A DNA stretch of 30,286 bases from a bacterium (lineage in GTDB: Bacteria; JAMCPX01). Within the stretch, counting starts at the first letter, position 1. Every line of letters begins with the position of its first letter. The DNA lies in the NCBI GenBank assembly GCA_021787655.1, contig JAJYLM010000006.1, positions 1-30,286 on the forward strand, written 5' to 3'. The position numbers were made by a program, and so were the translations under genes. Positions 23,539 through 30,286 of this stretch are shown one piece after another. A model generated the notes under the pieces. The model did not search any database. It had not been told where the DNA came from and worked only from the letters and a program-made list of their open reading frames with translations.

Positions 23539-24466
23539 CGAGTTTGGTACGGATGGTCTCTATTTTGACTGCAAGTTTCTTGTCGTTCTCAACCTCGACA
23601 CGAAACCGCTTGCTCGCCTGCGTCACCCCGGATTCCCCTATCCCGAAGTATTCGCCTATCTCCCGCAGCCGCAGGCCGCTGTACCGGTGACACACGTAGA
23701 TGCCGACGGCCTTCTGCATTCTCGCCATCCCTTTGAATTCTCTGATGACGACATCCATAATCTCCGCAACAGGCCTTTGCATTAATGCCGTAAGTCCCGG
23801 AGTGTTCCGATCATACGTGAGATGTTGCACATAAGATTTTTTAACCTTCCGTATAAACTCCTGACCGCCGAGGATACTCGATGCGACGACACCTTTGAGC
23901 GGGTTTTCATACCGCTGGCCTGGCTTTTCCTGCACAAACTGCCGGTATTTCATCTGCGCAACCCTTGTCCGTGCATCAAAATAATCAAGAATGAATTTCG
24001 TCGACAGCCATTTCGGAGCGTTCTTTTTTCCGCAGTAGAATTGATAGCTCGACCACGGGTAGCCCTCCGGATTCTGCACAACCCCGGCCCGCACAGGGTT
24101 TAAATGGATATATCGTGAAAGCTCCTGAGCATACGCATCAGCCTCGATCACAATTCCCTTGTACCGTCCCTGAAACAGGTGTCCCGCCCGCTGCCGTTTC
24201 GTGTTGACGTAGGTTGTATAGGAACCGTTGATGTACTGCATAATCTCCGGAAGGTTTGCACGGGGTGTTTGCAGTAAAAGGTGGTAATGGTTGTCCATCA
24301 AACAATAGGCGTGGATGACGGCCCCATACCGTTCAACGGCGGCTTCCACGTACAGCAGAAATCTGCCATAATCCTTATCACTCTTAAAAATGGACTTCTT
24401 TTCGTTGCCCCGGGCTGCAACATGGTAGAATGCATCAGCGTATACTATTCTCAATGGCCTTGCCAT
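23522..24466 (-). CDS. REP-associated Y1 (HUH) transposase
   Basis: About 314 residues. The Y1 domain starts MARPLRIVYADAFYHVAARGN. It carries the metal-binding HUH motif DNHYHLLL (His60, His62) and the block containing the candidate catalytic tyrosine, AYAQELSRYIHLNPVRAG (Tyr112 or Tyr119). The C-terminal part (about 240-300) has a DnaA-like helix-turn-helix with LRLREIGEYFGIGESGVTQASKRF. These proteins act on single-stranded DNA at REP-type hairpins. The open frame extends through the right repeat to 24664, but ATG at 24464-24466 with AAGGAG six bases before it is the clear start. The gene looks intact. Confidence 0.93.
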   Translation of the reverse strand: MARPLRIVYADAFYHVAARGNEKKSIFKSDKDYGRFLLYVEAAVERYGAVIHAYCLMDNHYHLLLQTPRANLPEIMQYINGSYTTYVNTKRQRAGHLFQGRYKGIVIEADAYAQELSRYIHLNPVRAGVVQNPEGYPWSSYQFYCGKKNAPKWLSTKFILDYFDARTRVAQMKYRQFVQEKPGQRYENPLKGVVASSILGGQEFIRKVKKSYVQHLTYDRNTPGLTALMQRPVAEIMDVVIREFKGMARMQKAVGIYVCHRYSGLRLREIGEYFGIGESGVTQASKRFRVEVENDKKLAVKIETIRTKLGLSNV

Positions 24467-24495
24467 AATGCACTCCTTGTACATTGGACAACTCT

Positions 24496-24523
24496 GTTTG
24501 TCAAATGTGTAGACTTGACCCCA
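24496..24523 (-). repeat. Right terminal inverted repeat
   Basis: Reverse complement of the left repeat with 27 of 28 positions equal (one A/G difference). It lies 30 bases upstream of the transposase start. Both repeats place a TTGACA sequence pointing inward. Confidence 0.88.
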
Positions 24524-24585
24524 TAGATTTTCGTTGCTGTAATCGACTGGTGTTGGATGCGTCTGTGGCAAAAGGAACAATCGAT

Positions 24586-25680
24586 TCAATACAGGCCGGG
24601 GATGATCCGATGCGGTACGCGGCGGACATACTCTTTCCAGAGTTCGCCGTACTTGGCCGCACACCTGCGCTCATCGGCGCGCTCCCGCGGAACGAGCAGC
24701 ACGATATAGTACAGCGGATAGAGCCAGGCAATCAGTGATCCCGGTATGCCGAGGGCAAGGGTGAGACCCGTTGCCATGAGGATCTCCCCGAGGTAGTTGA
24801 CATGGCGTGCAACCCTCCAAAAGCCGCTGTACAGCAGCGCGTGGCCGTTGCCCCGCAGTGCACGCGGCTGAATGATGCCGAGAAATGCGCGGTCAGGCAT
24901 TGTCTTGAAATAATACTTTTGCATATTTGCCCCGCGGGAAAGCATCCACCCTGCATAAAAGACACAGACGGCGGTCACGGCCTGCCAAACCGGCAGAGGA
25001 GATCCAGCCACACCAGATGCTGCCCACAGACCGACAAGGTAAAAATACGGGTAAAAGGCAAAGCAGCCCCAGACGAGCTTGAAGCCCACCCGTTCGGCAA
25101 AGATATCATAGGTATACAGGTGCACCCGCTCGAACACGAGGTAATCTGCAATGAACCAGAAAAACAGCCCTGCGTACACCAGCACACCAGTAGACGACGG
25201 CGTCCCGAACAGGAGCAGGTGATGCGCTGTGAAAGCGAGGATATTCAGGCCAAGCATAACCGCACCGACAAGATAGAGATACATCTTCACATCGACCCTG
25301 CCCCGGAAAATGCTGATGTTGAGCGCCCGTCCAGGATAGAAGTCTGCCCGGAAGCTGCGCCCGTGTCCCCCGTGTCCTTTAAACGGCAGGACCGCAGCAG
25401 CACTTATGATCAGCCCCAGCACGCATGAACCAGCAAGCGACGGCCAGCGGTGGGTATAGAGCCAGTCCCAGGGCAGCAGCCTGGAGTACCCGGCGCCAAA
25501 CCACAGCCCGACGAGTGCCACCAGGACCAGCGGACCATTGAGCCGGTAGCGCAGGAGTTCCCCGGTGTTCTCGTCATGAACATAGCCCGCAACCTGCCGG
25601 GCAGGCAGGATGAGGTGAACAAGGAGGATCAGTGCATAGATAAGCCAGGGAGCAAAAAATCCTGCAAACAATCCCGCCAC
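24586..25680 (-). CDS. ERG4/ERG24-family sterol reductase homologue
   Basis: About 364 residues with eight to nine membrane segments. Conserved blocks of delta-14/delta-7 sterol reductases are present in order: DFYPGRALNISIFRGRVDVKMY (113-134, family DFxxGRELNPR...D.K), VHLYTYDIFAERVGFKLVWG, ANMQKYYFK (251-259), GFWRVARHVNYLGEILMA (286-303), and the C-terminal RADERRCAAKYGELW then YVRRVPHRIIPGLY. These enzymes reduce sterol double bonds with NADPH. The start is GTG at 25678-25680, behind GGAGGAG and two bases after the dehydrogenase stop, so the two genes form an operon. The true substrate in a bacterium is unknown; isoprenylcysteine methyltransferase-like proteins share only the C-terminal part. 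Confidence 0.87.
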   Translation of the reverse strand: MAGLFAGFFAPWLIYALILLVHLILPARQVAGYVHDENTGELLRYRLNGPLVLVALVGLWFGAGYSRLLPWDWLYTHRWPSLAGSCVLGLIISAAAVLPFKGHGGHGRSFRADFYPGRALNISIFRGRVDVKMYLYLVGAVMLGLNILAFTAHHLLLFGTPSSTGVLVYAGLFFWFIADYLVFERVHLYTYDIFAERVGFKLVWGCFAFYPYFYLVGLWAASGVAGSPLPVWQAVTAVCVFYAGWMLSRGANMQKYYFKTMPDRAFLGIIQPRALRGNGHALLYSGFWRVARHVNYLGEILMATGLTLALGIPGSLIAWLYPLYYIVLLVPRERADERRCAAKYGELWKEYVRRVPHRIIPGLY

Positions 25681-25682
25681 GA

Positions 25683-26495
25683 TTATGCTCCTCCTTTTCC
25701 GGACGGAACGAGGTCTTTCGTGGAACCTGCCATGATGCGGACAGCAGTGGTGCGCGGCAGAAGCCTGCCCATGATCCAGTACGCAATCCGGTTGACAGCG
25801 CCCGGAACGACGACCGGTCCGCGCCCCAGCGCAGCAAGTGTTTTCTCTGCCAGCACACCGGGATCGAGAGTACCGGGTGCGTCTTTTTGGGATGCGCCCG
25901 CGTATCCGGGCGTTCGCACAGCCCCGGCAAAGCATGCAAGTATGTCCACACCCTTTTCTCTCAGCTCATACCACAGTCCCTCAGCGAGAATCCTGTTGAA
26001 CGACTTGCTCGCCGCGTACGCAGCTATCCTCGGCGTGCCCTGGTTTCCGGCGAGAGAAGACATCAGGATCACGGCACCGCGCCCGTGCTTTATCATGGGC
26101 GGGAGGGCCATGCGCACCAGGACAACCGGTCCGCGCACGTTGACATCAACGACCTTCATAAGGTCAGCGGCAGGCACATTGATGAAATCGCCGATGGGAG
26201 AGTATGCAGCATTGTACACCACCATACCGGGGTTGATATCTTCAATAATGCGCCGGAATCCTTCCAAAAAAGAGGCATCGGCAAGGTCACCCGCCACGCA
26301 CCGAACATTAATGCCGTACCCCTGGTGAAGGTCTTCGGACAGCCTGTTCAGCAGCGCCTCACGCCGCGCAACCAGAACAAGGTTCATGCCGCGTGCAGCC
26401 AGTGCCTGTGCGAACGCAGCACCAATGCCTTCCGAGGCACCTGCAATGAGCCCCCATGAACCGTACCGCTGCGTGAAGTCTCCGTGACTTTTCAT
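25683..26495 (-). CDS. Short-chain dehydrogenase/reductase
   Basis: About 270 residues, a classical SDR. The cofactor loop GASEGIG is at 19-25, YNAAY at 94-98, the catalytic serine in LMSSLAG (146-147), and YAASK with Tyr160 and Lys164. The opening YGSWGLIAGASEGIGAAFA resembles SDRs of the 17-beta-hydroxysteroid and 3-ketoacyl reductase type, but specificity cannot be read from sequence. The ATG at 26493-26495 follows AAGGAAGGG and gives the normal length; the longer open frame to 26690 is rejected. It is upstream of the sterol reductase homologue and divergent from the START-like gene. Confidence 0.92.
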   Translation of the reverse strand: MKSHGDFTQRYGSWGLIAGASEGIGAAFAQALAARGMNLVLVARREALLNRLSEDLHQGYGINVRCVAGDLADASFLEGFRRIIEDINPGMVVYNAAYSPIGDFINVPAADLMKVVDVNVRGPVVLVRMALPPMIKHGRGAVILMSSLAGNQGTPRIAAYAASKSFNRILAEGLWYELREKGVDILACFAGAVRTPGYAGASQKDAPGTLDPGVLAEKTLAALGRGPVVVPGAVNRIAYWIMGRLLPRTTAVRIMAGSTKDLVPSGKGGA

Positions 26496-26607
26496 ATCCC
26501 TTCCTTCCAAAGCATGGTACTCCCTACATACAGCATGTCTCATGGCACCGCAAATCAAACGATCGCATGCGGCACCTGCCGGGAGCTGCCCGAACGGAAC
26601 GATGTCA

Positions 26608-26636
26608 TTGCATTTTCTTCTTAAGAAGATTATAGT
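26608..26636 (+). promoter_or_regulatory. Promoter with perfect palindromic operator before the START-like gene
   Basis: TTGCAT (26608-26613), a 17-base spacer and TATAGT (26631-26636). The spacer contains the perfect 14-base palindrome TCTTCTTAAGAAGA (26616-26629). This placement between -35 and -10 is typical of a repressor site. The same site could influence the divergent dehydrogenase gene. Confidence 0.6.
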
Positions 26637-26662
26637 GATACTTACCAAACAGGGGGAGGAGC

Positions 26663-27202
26663 ATGCAGTTTGATTATGCATTGAAGACAAAACTTCCGAT
26701 CGATCTCGTCTATAAAACGCTCCGGGACGATCTCTACAAGCTTGTCCGCTACATGCCTGACGTCAGGAGCATATCCCTGATTGACCGGACAGAGACCGAG
26801 GACAAGATTATCACCCTGAACAAATGGGAGGGCAGAAACATACTCCCTGCCACACTTTCAGAATTCATCAAACTTGAGAACATCGCATGGATAGACCGGG
26901 GCGAATGGTCGAAAACCGGTTACCTCTGCACCTGGAACTATGATCCGTTTATCTTTCAGGAGCGCATCAATGCCCGCGGACAGGACATTTTTACGACTGA
27001 CGGAACGCAGACGACGATTACATTCACGGGGGAGATTTACCTGAATTTCGACCAGTATCCGTTCGTCGTCGTCGTCCCTGCGATGATAAGAAAAAAGATC
27101 GTCGATGAGTTCACAAACATCATCCTTTCGCTCATCCAGTCGAATTTCAAGGCGCTGATCAAAGGGCTTGAACAATACGCTGAGGAAAACAAGCTCGCGT
27201 AG
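26663..27202 (+). CDS. START/SRPBCC-like protein of unknown function
   Basis: A 179-residue soluble protein without signal peptide. The pattern of an amphipathic N-terminal part (FDYALKTKLPIDLVYKTLRD), alternating beta strands (ITLNKWEGRNILP, TITFTGEIYLN) and a long C-terminal helix (about 140-175) suggests the START-like SRPBCC fold, whose cavity binds lipids or other hydrophobic ligands. No catalytic motif was recognised. Ribosome binding site GGGGGAGGAG is strong. It is divergent from the dehydrogenase and sterol reductase genes, so a role with the same hydrophobic substrate is an inference from context only. Confidence 0.68.
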   Translation: MQFDYALKTKLPIDLVYKTLRDDLYKLVRYMPDVRSISLIDRTETEDKIITLNKWEGRNILPATLSEFIKLENIAWIDRGEWSKTGYLCTWNYDPFIFQERINARGQDIFTTDGTQTTITFTGEIYLNFDQYPFVVVVPAMIRKKIVDEFTNIILSLIQSNFKALIKGLEQYAEENKLA

Positions 27203-27266
27203 AAAGTGCCGATCTGCCTGCCGGTGATGGCCCTCTTGTGGTTGCCACCGCCCCGGTCAGAAATGC

Positions 27267-28175
27267 TTATACCCGTACGTCGATACCGCAGTCCTGAAAA
27301 AGCCGTGCTGTATCCGGCAGCAAATTCGCCGGCAGCGCAGGATTTCCGGCATACGGATAGGCGCGTCCGAACAGCCGCTCTTTTGAAACCGCGAGCCTGT
27401 GGAACGGCAGGAGCCGCACGAGGGGCTTTCGGCTGAGTGTCCTGAGATAGTCAGCAATGGACATGATGTCCAATTCGCTGTCGTTGAACCCCGGTATTAG
27501 TGTCAAAACGAGTTCAACATCGATATCGGACCTGAGCAGGTGCTCCAGGTTCTGCAGGACCTGCCTGTTGTCTGCTCCCGTGTAGGTTTTGTACTTGTCA
27601 GAGTCTACATGCTTGAGATCAAACAGCACCATGTCGAGGTTCTGCGCTACGTCCTTCACCAGACTCCCGCTCCAGAAACCGGACGTCTCCAGCACACGAT
27701 GGATATGCCGCTGCCCCAGCAGTGCAGCACACGACAACAGAAACTCATGCTGTGCCATGGGTTCTCCTCCCGAGAATGTCACCCCTCCCCTTGTCTGCCT
27801 GAAGAACGCCTCGTCCTCCGTTACTTCACCGGCCAGTTCACCGGCTGTATAGTCCCTGCCAACGGTCTTGATCGCCTTCGGAGGACATGCGTCCGCAACG
27901 CGCCCGGATATGTTCTCCATGCCGGAACCTCCTGCCGTGTCCCTGAGTGGACATTCGACTGAACATGCGTTTCTGCTGATGTTCGCTGCGATACACTGCT
28001 GCCGGTCGAACGAGAATTCCTGTTCGAAGGATTTACCTTCAGGATTATGACACCAGGGACAATCGAGCCGGCACCCCTTCAGGTAAACGACGGTCCTCAG
28101 CCCAGGCCCGTCATGAACGCATGCGCGGGAGATGTCGAACACCCTGCCTCTGAGCGTACTGTCAGGTGTATTCAT
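27267..28175 (-). CDS. Glycyl radical enzyme activating enzyme
   Basis: A 302-residue radical SAM protein. ACVHDGPGLRTVVYLKGCRLDCPWCHNPE holds the CxxxCxxC cluster (Cys35, Cys39, Cys42), and GGVTFSGGEPMAQ the SAM-binding GGE. Between them is a ferredoxin-like insert with only four further cysteines (61, 71, 75, 97), where many activases of this group have eight. The enzyme installs the glycyl radical on its partner, encoded just upstream; the genes overlap by 14 bases. The ATG at 28173-28175 has an AGGAGG at unusually long distance (about 15 bases), so coupling to the upstream gene is likely. Confidence 0.93.
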   Translation of the reverse strand: MNTPDSTLRGRVFDISRACVHDGPGLRTVVYLKGCRLDCPWCHNPEGKSFEQEFSFDRQQCIAANISRNACSVECPLRDTAGGSGMENISGRVADACPPKAIKTVGRDYTAGELAGEVTEDEAFFRQTRGGVTFSGGEPMAQHEFLLSCAALLGQRHIHRVLETSGFWSGSLVKDVAQNLDMVLFDLKHVDSDKYKTYTGADNRQVLQNLEHLLRSDIDVELVLTLIPGFNDSELDIMSIADYLRTLSRKPLVRLLPFHRLAVSKERLFGRAYPYAGNPALPANLLPDTARLFQDCGIDVRV

Positions 28176-30286
28176 AGCGGTTTATGATGTCCTCCTGAAT
28201 GGATCTCCCGAGGTCAACGAAGTAGGCCGAATATCCGGAGACCTTGACGATGAGGTCACGGTAATTTTCCGGGTGGACCTGCGCGTCCCGAAGGGTCTGC
28301 GTGGAAACGAAGGTGGGCTGAATATGCATGCCGCCCAGGCTGAAGTAGGTGCGGATCATGCCTGCGAATGCATCGAGCCCCTGCTCCGTATCTATGAAAG
28401 ACGGGTGAAACCGCATGTTGAGCGACAGACCCGCCGATGTCTGCTGCGAAGGGAGTTTCGCAACGCTCATCATCACGGCTGTGGGCCCGAACGATGGTTC
28501 CGCAAGGTTGCTGACGGATACGCCGTTGGAAATGGGGTCGCCAGCACGCCTGCCGTCGGGCGTGGCACCGAGCATAATCCCGTCGATCACGTGGTTGCCG
28601 TACGAGTAATAGCACGGCCTGAACCTTCCGCCCCTGACATTGCGGCGTTTCCTGGCTTCGCTGGAGACCATGTCCAGCACCCGGAGCGCCAGTGCATCTG
28701 CCTCGCTGTTGTTCGTCCCGTACTTCGGCGCATCATGGATGATCTGCTGCCGCAGCGTCTCGTACCCCTCGAAGTTTTTCGAACAGATATCGATCAGCTT
28801 CTTCAGGCTGACGGTCTTCCGATCATACACAAACGTCTTGACTGCCATCAGGGAATCCACGAGCGTCGCAAGCCCACGCAGGTCAATCGAGGTAAAATCA
28901 TAGCGTGCTCCCCCGGCGGTTATGTCGGTCCCTTTTTCGACAGCATCGTCCATAAGAGCAGACACGTAGGGCGCAGGCAGCATTTCCCAATAGGCACGGT
29001 CCTTCCCTGCCGCAGCGGTGACCAGGACATCGATCTGGTGGACAAGCTGCCTGCGGAATGCATCGAGAAAATCGCCGAACGATGCAAAGCCCGAGGGGTC
29101 GCCCGAATCGTAGCCGTCCATCTGGCCGATAAACCGCGGCGGCGTACGGCCCCGGGACAGCGTCAGGAGCAGTACGGACGGCAGAACCATCTCATAACCG
29201 CCGACGCAGCCGTGGGTATCCGACTGTCCTGTGATCTCGATACACCCGACAACGACGTAGTCGCGGGCATCCTCAGCACGCATGCCGTCGCTAAGAAGGC
29301 CGTCGATGATCGGGCCATCGTTGTAGATCGCGATACCATTCGTCCGCCGGAAGACCTCGATGGTACGGCGTAAGAATTCATGCGGCGTGTTCCCGTGGAT
29401 CCTGACCGCAAGCTGGTTCACGGCACCGCGCATCTGTTCATACGCATCGAGGATGAGGTATGACAGCTCGTTCGTGGCGTCCGTGTTGTCCGGCGTCAGT
29501 CCGCCGATGGTCACGACGTGCTGGCTGTTTCCGTACACACCGTTCGTCTCCATGCCTATCTCGGGTATGGGCTCGACGTTCGCCTCGAGCTTAAGGAAGA
29601 ATTCCTGGATCAGCGCAATTGCCTGGTCTCTGGTCAGCCTGCCCTCATCCATGTCCTTCCGGTAATACGGGTACAGGTACTGGTCTGCCCTGCCGACGGC
29701 AAACACGTCGTGCGTACCGTATTGGATTTCCCCGACCAGTTCGGTGAACCATGCGGCCTGCAGCGCCTCATGAAAGGTCGCGGGCTTGTGCGCCGGCACG
29801 GCGGCAAGGCTGCGGGCGATGGTATCGAGACGCTGCTTCTCTTTCACGTCAGAGGTCTTTTGTTTCATCGTTTCGGCAAGCGCTGCAAACCGAGCGGCAT
29901 AGTGCAGCGCAGATTCAAGGCTGATGATGACTGCGTGCAGGAAATTACCGGTTTTCTCATCGCTCCCGCCCCTGGCTTCGAGCTTCCGGAGCTGAAGCCG
30001 TGCCTGCTCTATGATCGGCTGCATCCCGTTGGCAACGACCTTATCGACACCGAGGCTCAGATGCCCCTGGACATCGAACACGAAAACAGCCGGGGTCGGG
30101 TTGTTGTTCGCCAGCTCGTACCTGAGTTTGTGAAACGTACGTGCCCGCTCCACGGAGAGCGGCACCTTCCTGTTCGCACCCTGGATCTTGCCCAGTCCAC
30201 GGCGGCCCACATAGCGCCCGAACCGAATCATTCTGAGTATATCGAGAAGACCCTTCATGAGGCCGGGCTTCGTATTGATGAGACCG
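28162..30286 (-). CDS. Glycyl radical enzyme (PFL-like), 5' end outside window
   Basis: At least 698 residues from the in-window ATG at 30258; the frame is open to the window edge, so the true start is probably outside. The thiyl cysteine is in VVVGCIEITG (Cys339, with Glu341, numbering from the ATG). The glycyl radical site is VKVSGYSAYFVDLG near the C-terminus (Gly675). The C-x-E signature is shared with eliminase-type enzymes such as choline lyase and glycerol dehydratase. The following stretch, GQSDTHGCVGGYEMVLPSVLL, differs from the usual GCVEP-type continuation. Its activase follows directly. The substrate cannot be assigned; oxygen sensitivity of the radical implies anaerobic growth. 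Confidence 0.92.
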   Translation of the reverse strand, partial: GLINTKPGLMKGLLDILRMIRFGRYVGRRGLGKIQGANRKVPLSVERARTFHKLRYELANNNPTPAVFVFDVQGHLSLGVDKVVANGMQPIIEQARLQLRKLEARGGSDEKTGNFLHAVIISLESALHYAARFAALAETMKQKTSDVKEKQRLDTIARSLAAVPAHKPATFHEALQAAWFTELVGEIQYGTHDVFAVGRADQYLYPYYRKDMDEGRLTRDQAIALIQEFFLKLEANVEPIPEIGMETNGVYGNSQHVVTIGGLTPDNTDATNELSYLILDAYEQMRGAVNQLAVRIHGNTPHEFLRRTIEVFRRTNGIAIYNDGPIIDGLLSDGMRAEDARDYVVVGCIEITGQSDTHGCVGGYEMVLPSVLLLTLSRGRTPPRFIGQMDGYDSGDPSGFASFGDFLDAFRRQLVHQIDVLVTAAAGKDRAYWEMLPAPYVSALMDDAVEKGTDITAGGARYDFTSIDLRGLATLVDSLMAVKTFVYDRKTVSLKKLIDICSKNFEGYETLRQQIIHDAPKYGTNNSEADALALRVLDMVSSEARKRRNVRGGRFRPCYYSYGNHVIDGIMLGATPDGRRAGDPISNGVSVSNLAEPSFGPTAVMMSVAKLPSQQTSAGLSLNMRFHPSFIDTEQGLDAFAGMIRTYFSLGGMHIQPTFVSTQTLRDAQVHPENYRDLIVKVSGYSAYFVDLGRSIQEDIINRYEYT

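Larger units (their letters stand above)
23511..24523 (-). mobile_element. REP-type Y1 transposase element bounded by 28-bp inverted repeats
   Basis: The 1013-base segment is bounded by inverted copies of a 28-base sequence with one mismatch (23511-23538 and 24496-24523). It contains a single transposase gene read on the minus strand. No target-site duplication is seen at the ends, as expected for a single-strand HUH mechanism. The left end lies eight bases after the GH5 stop codon. The terminal repeats are perfect enough to suggest recent movement. Confidence 0.85.

Noticed and set aside
24467..24517. Promoter for the transposase built from the TTGACA in the right repeat and TACAAG 17 bases on
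   Set aside because: The -10 would overlap the AAGGAG ribosome binding site and the transcript would start next to the ATG, losing that site. It is more likely coincidence.
26496..26600. Minus-strand promoter for the short-chain dehydrogenase, TTGCGG with TATGTA
   Set aside because: Both hexamers match the consensus poorly; a promoter must exist nearby but could not be located with confidence.
27203..27266. Bidirectional terminator between the START-like gene and the activase
   Set aside because: Only imperfect pairing between GGTG and CACC could be drawn and there is no T-tract.
28132..29373. Long plus-strand open frame opposite the glycyl radical enzyme
   Set aside because: Antisense shadow of a gene with intact active-site motifs; the protein is rich in Arg and His without family features.

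Overview
The window reads as chromosome of an anaerobic, Gram-negative-type bacterium, most like a Desulfobacterota or Nitrospirota lineage. This is inferred from gene content: two DUF507 genes, a DUF465 gene, a two-subunit glycine dehydrogenase, an AhbD-type radical SAM heme enzyme next to hemB, and a glycyl radical enzyme with its activase. Base composition looks moderately GC-rich and ATG, GTG and TTG starts are mixed. No rRNA, tRNA, CRISPR array or phage module was seen. The species cannot be named.

Layout. (1) Positions 1-11258 form one long minus-strand run. Read in its own direction it is DUF507, DUF507, khpA, a winged-helix/J-domain/TPR protein, a lidless Hsp70, a TPR/winged-helix protein, argG, mreB, mreC, mreD, PBP2, rodA and the start of gcvPB. 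Many junctions overlap by 1-4 bases. The block mixes a small RNA-binding and chaperone set with the rod-shape elongation machinery and two amino-acid genes. (2) fur (11343-11801) has its own promoter with a short repeat array. (3) Positions 12100-17471 are a branched-chain amino acid operon (DUF465, ilvD, ilvB, ilvN, ilvC), with a good promoter at 17510-17538 and a second one directly before ilvC. (4) Positions 17650-21884 hold hemB, ahbD, a DUF4177-like gene, an RDD membrane protein and two tandem plsC-like acyltransferases. (5) Positions 22102-27202 are an accessory island: a secreted GH5 endoglycoceramidase-like lipoprotein, a 1-kb REP-type Y1 transposase element with near-perfect 28-bp terminal inverted repeats, an ERG4/ERG24-type sterol reductase homologue, a short-chain dehydrogenase and a START-like protein. 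(6) Positions 27267-30286 hold a glycyl radical enzyme (5' end outside the window) and its activating enzyme.

Most of the window is housekeeping. The candidates for something new are the putative sterol/sphingolipid island, the lidless Hsp70 with its two partners that share a winged-helix module, and the glycyl radical enzyme of unassigned substrate. Start sites were adjusted from the longest open frame where a ribosome binding site or family alignment decided it; this is stated per gene.
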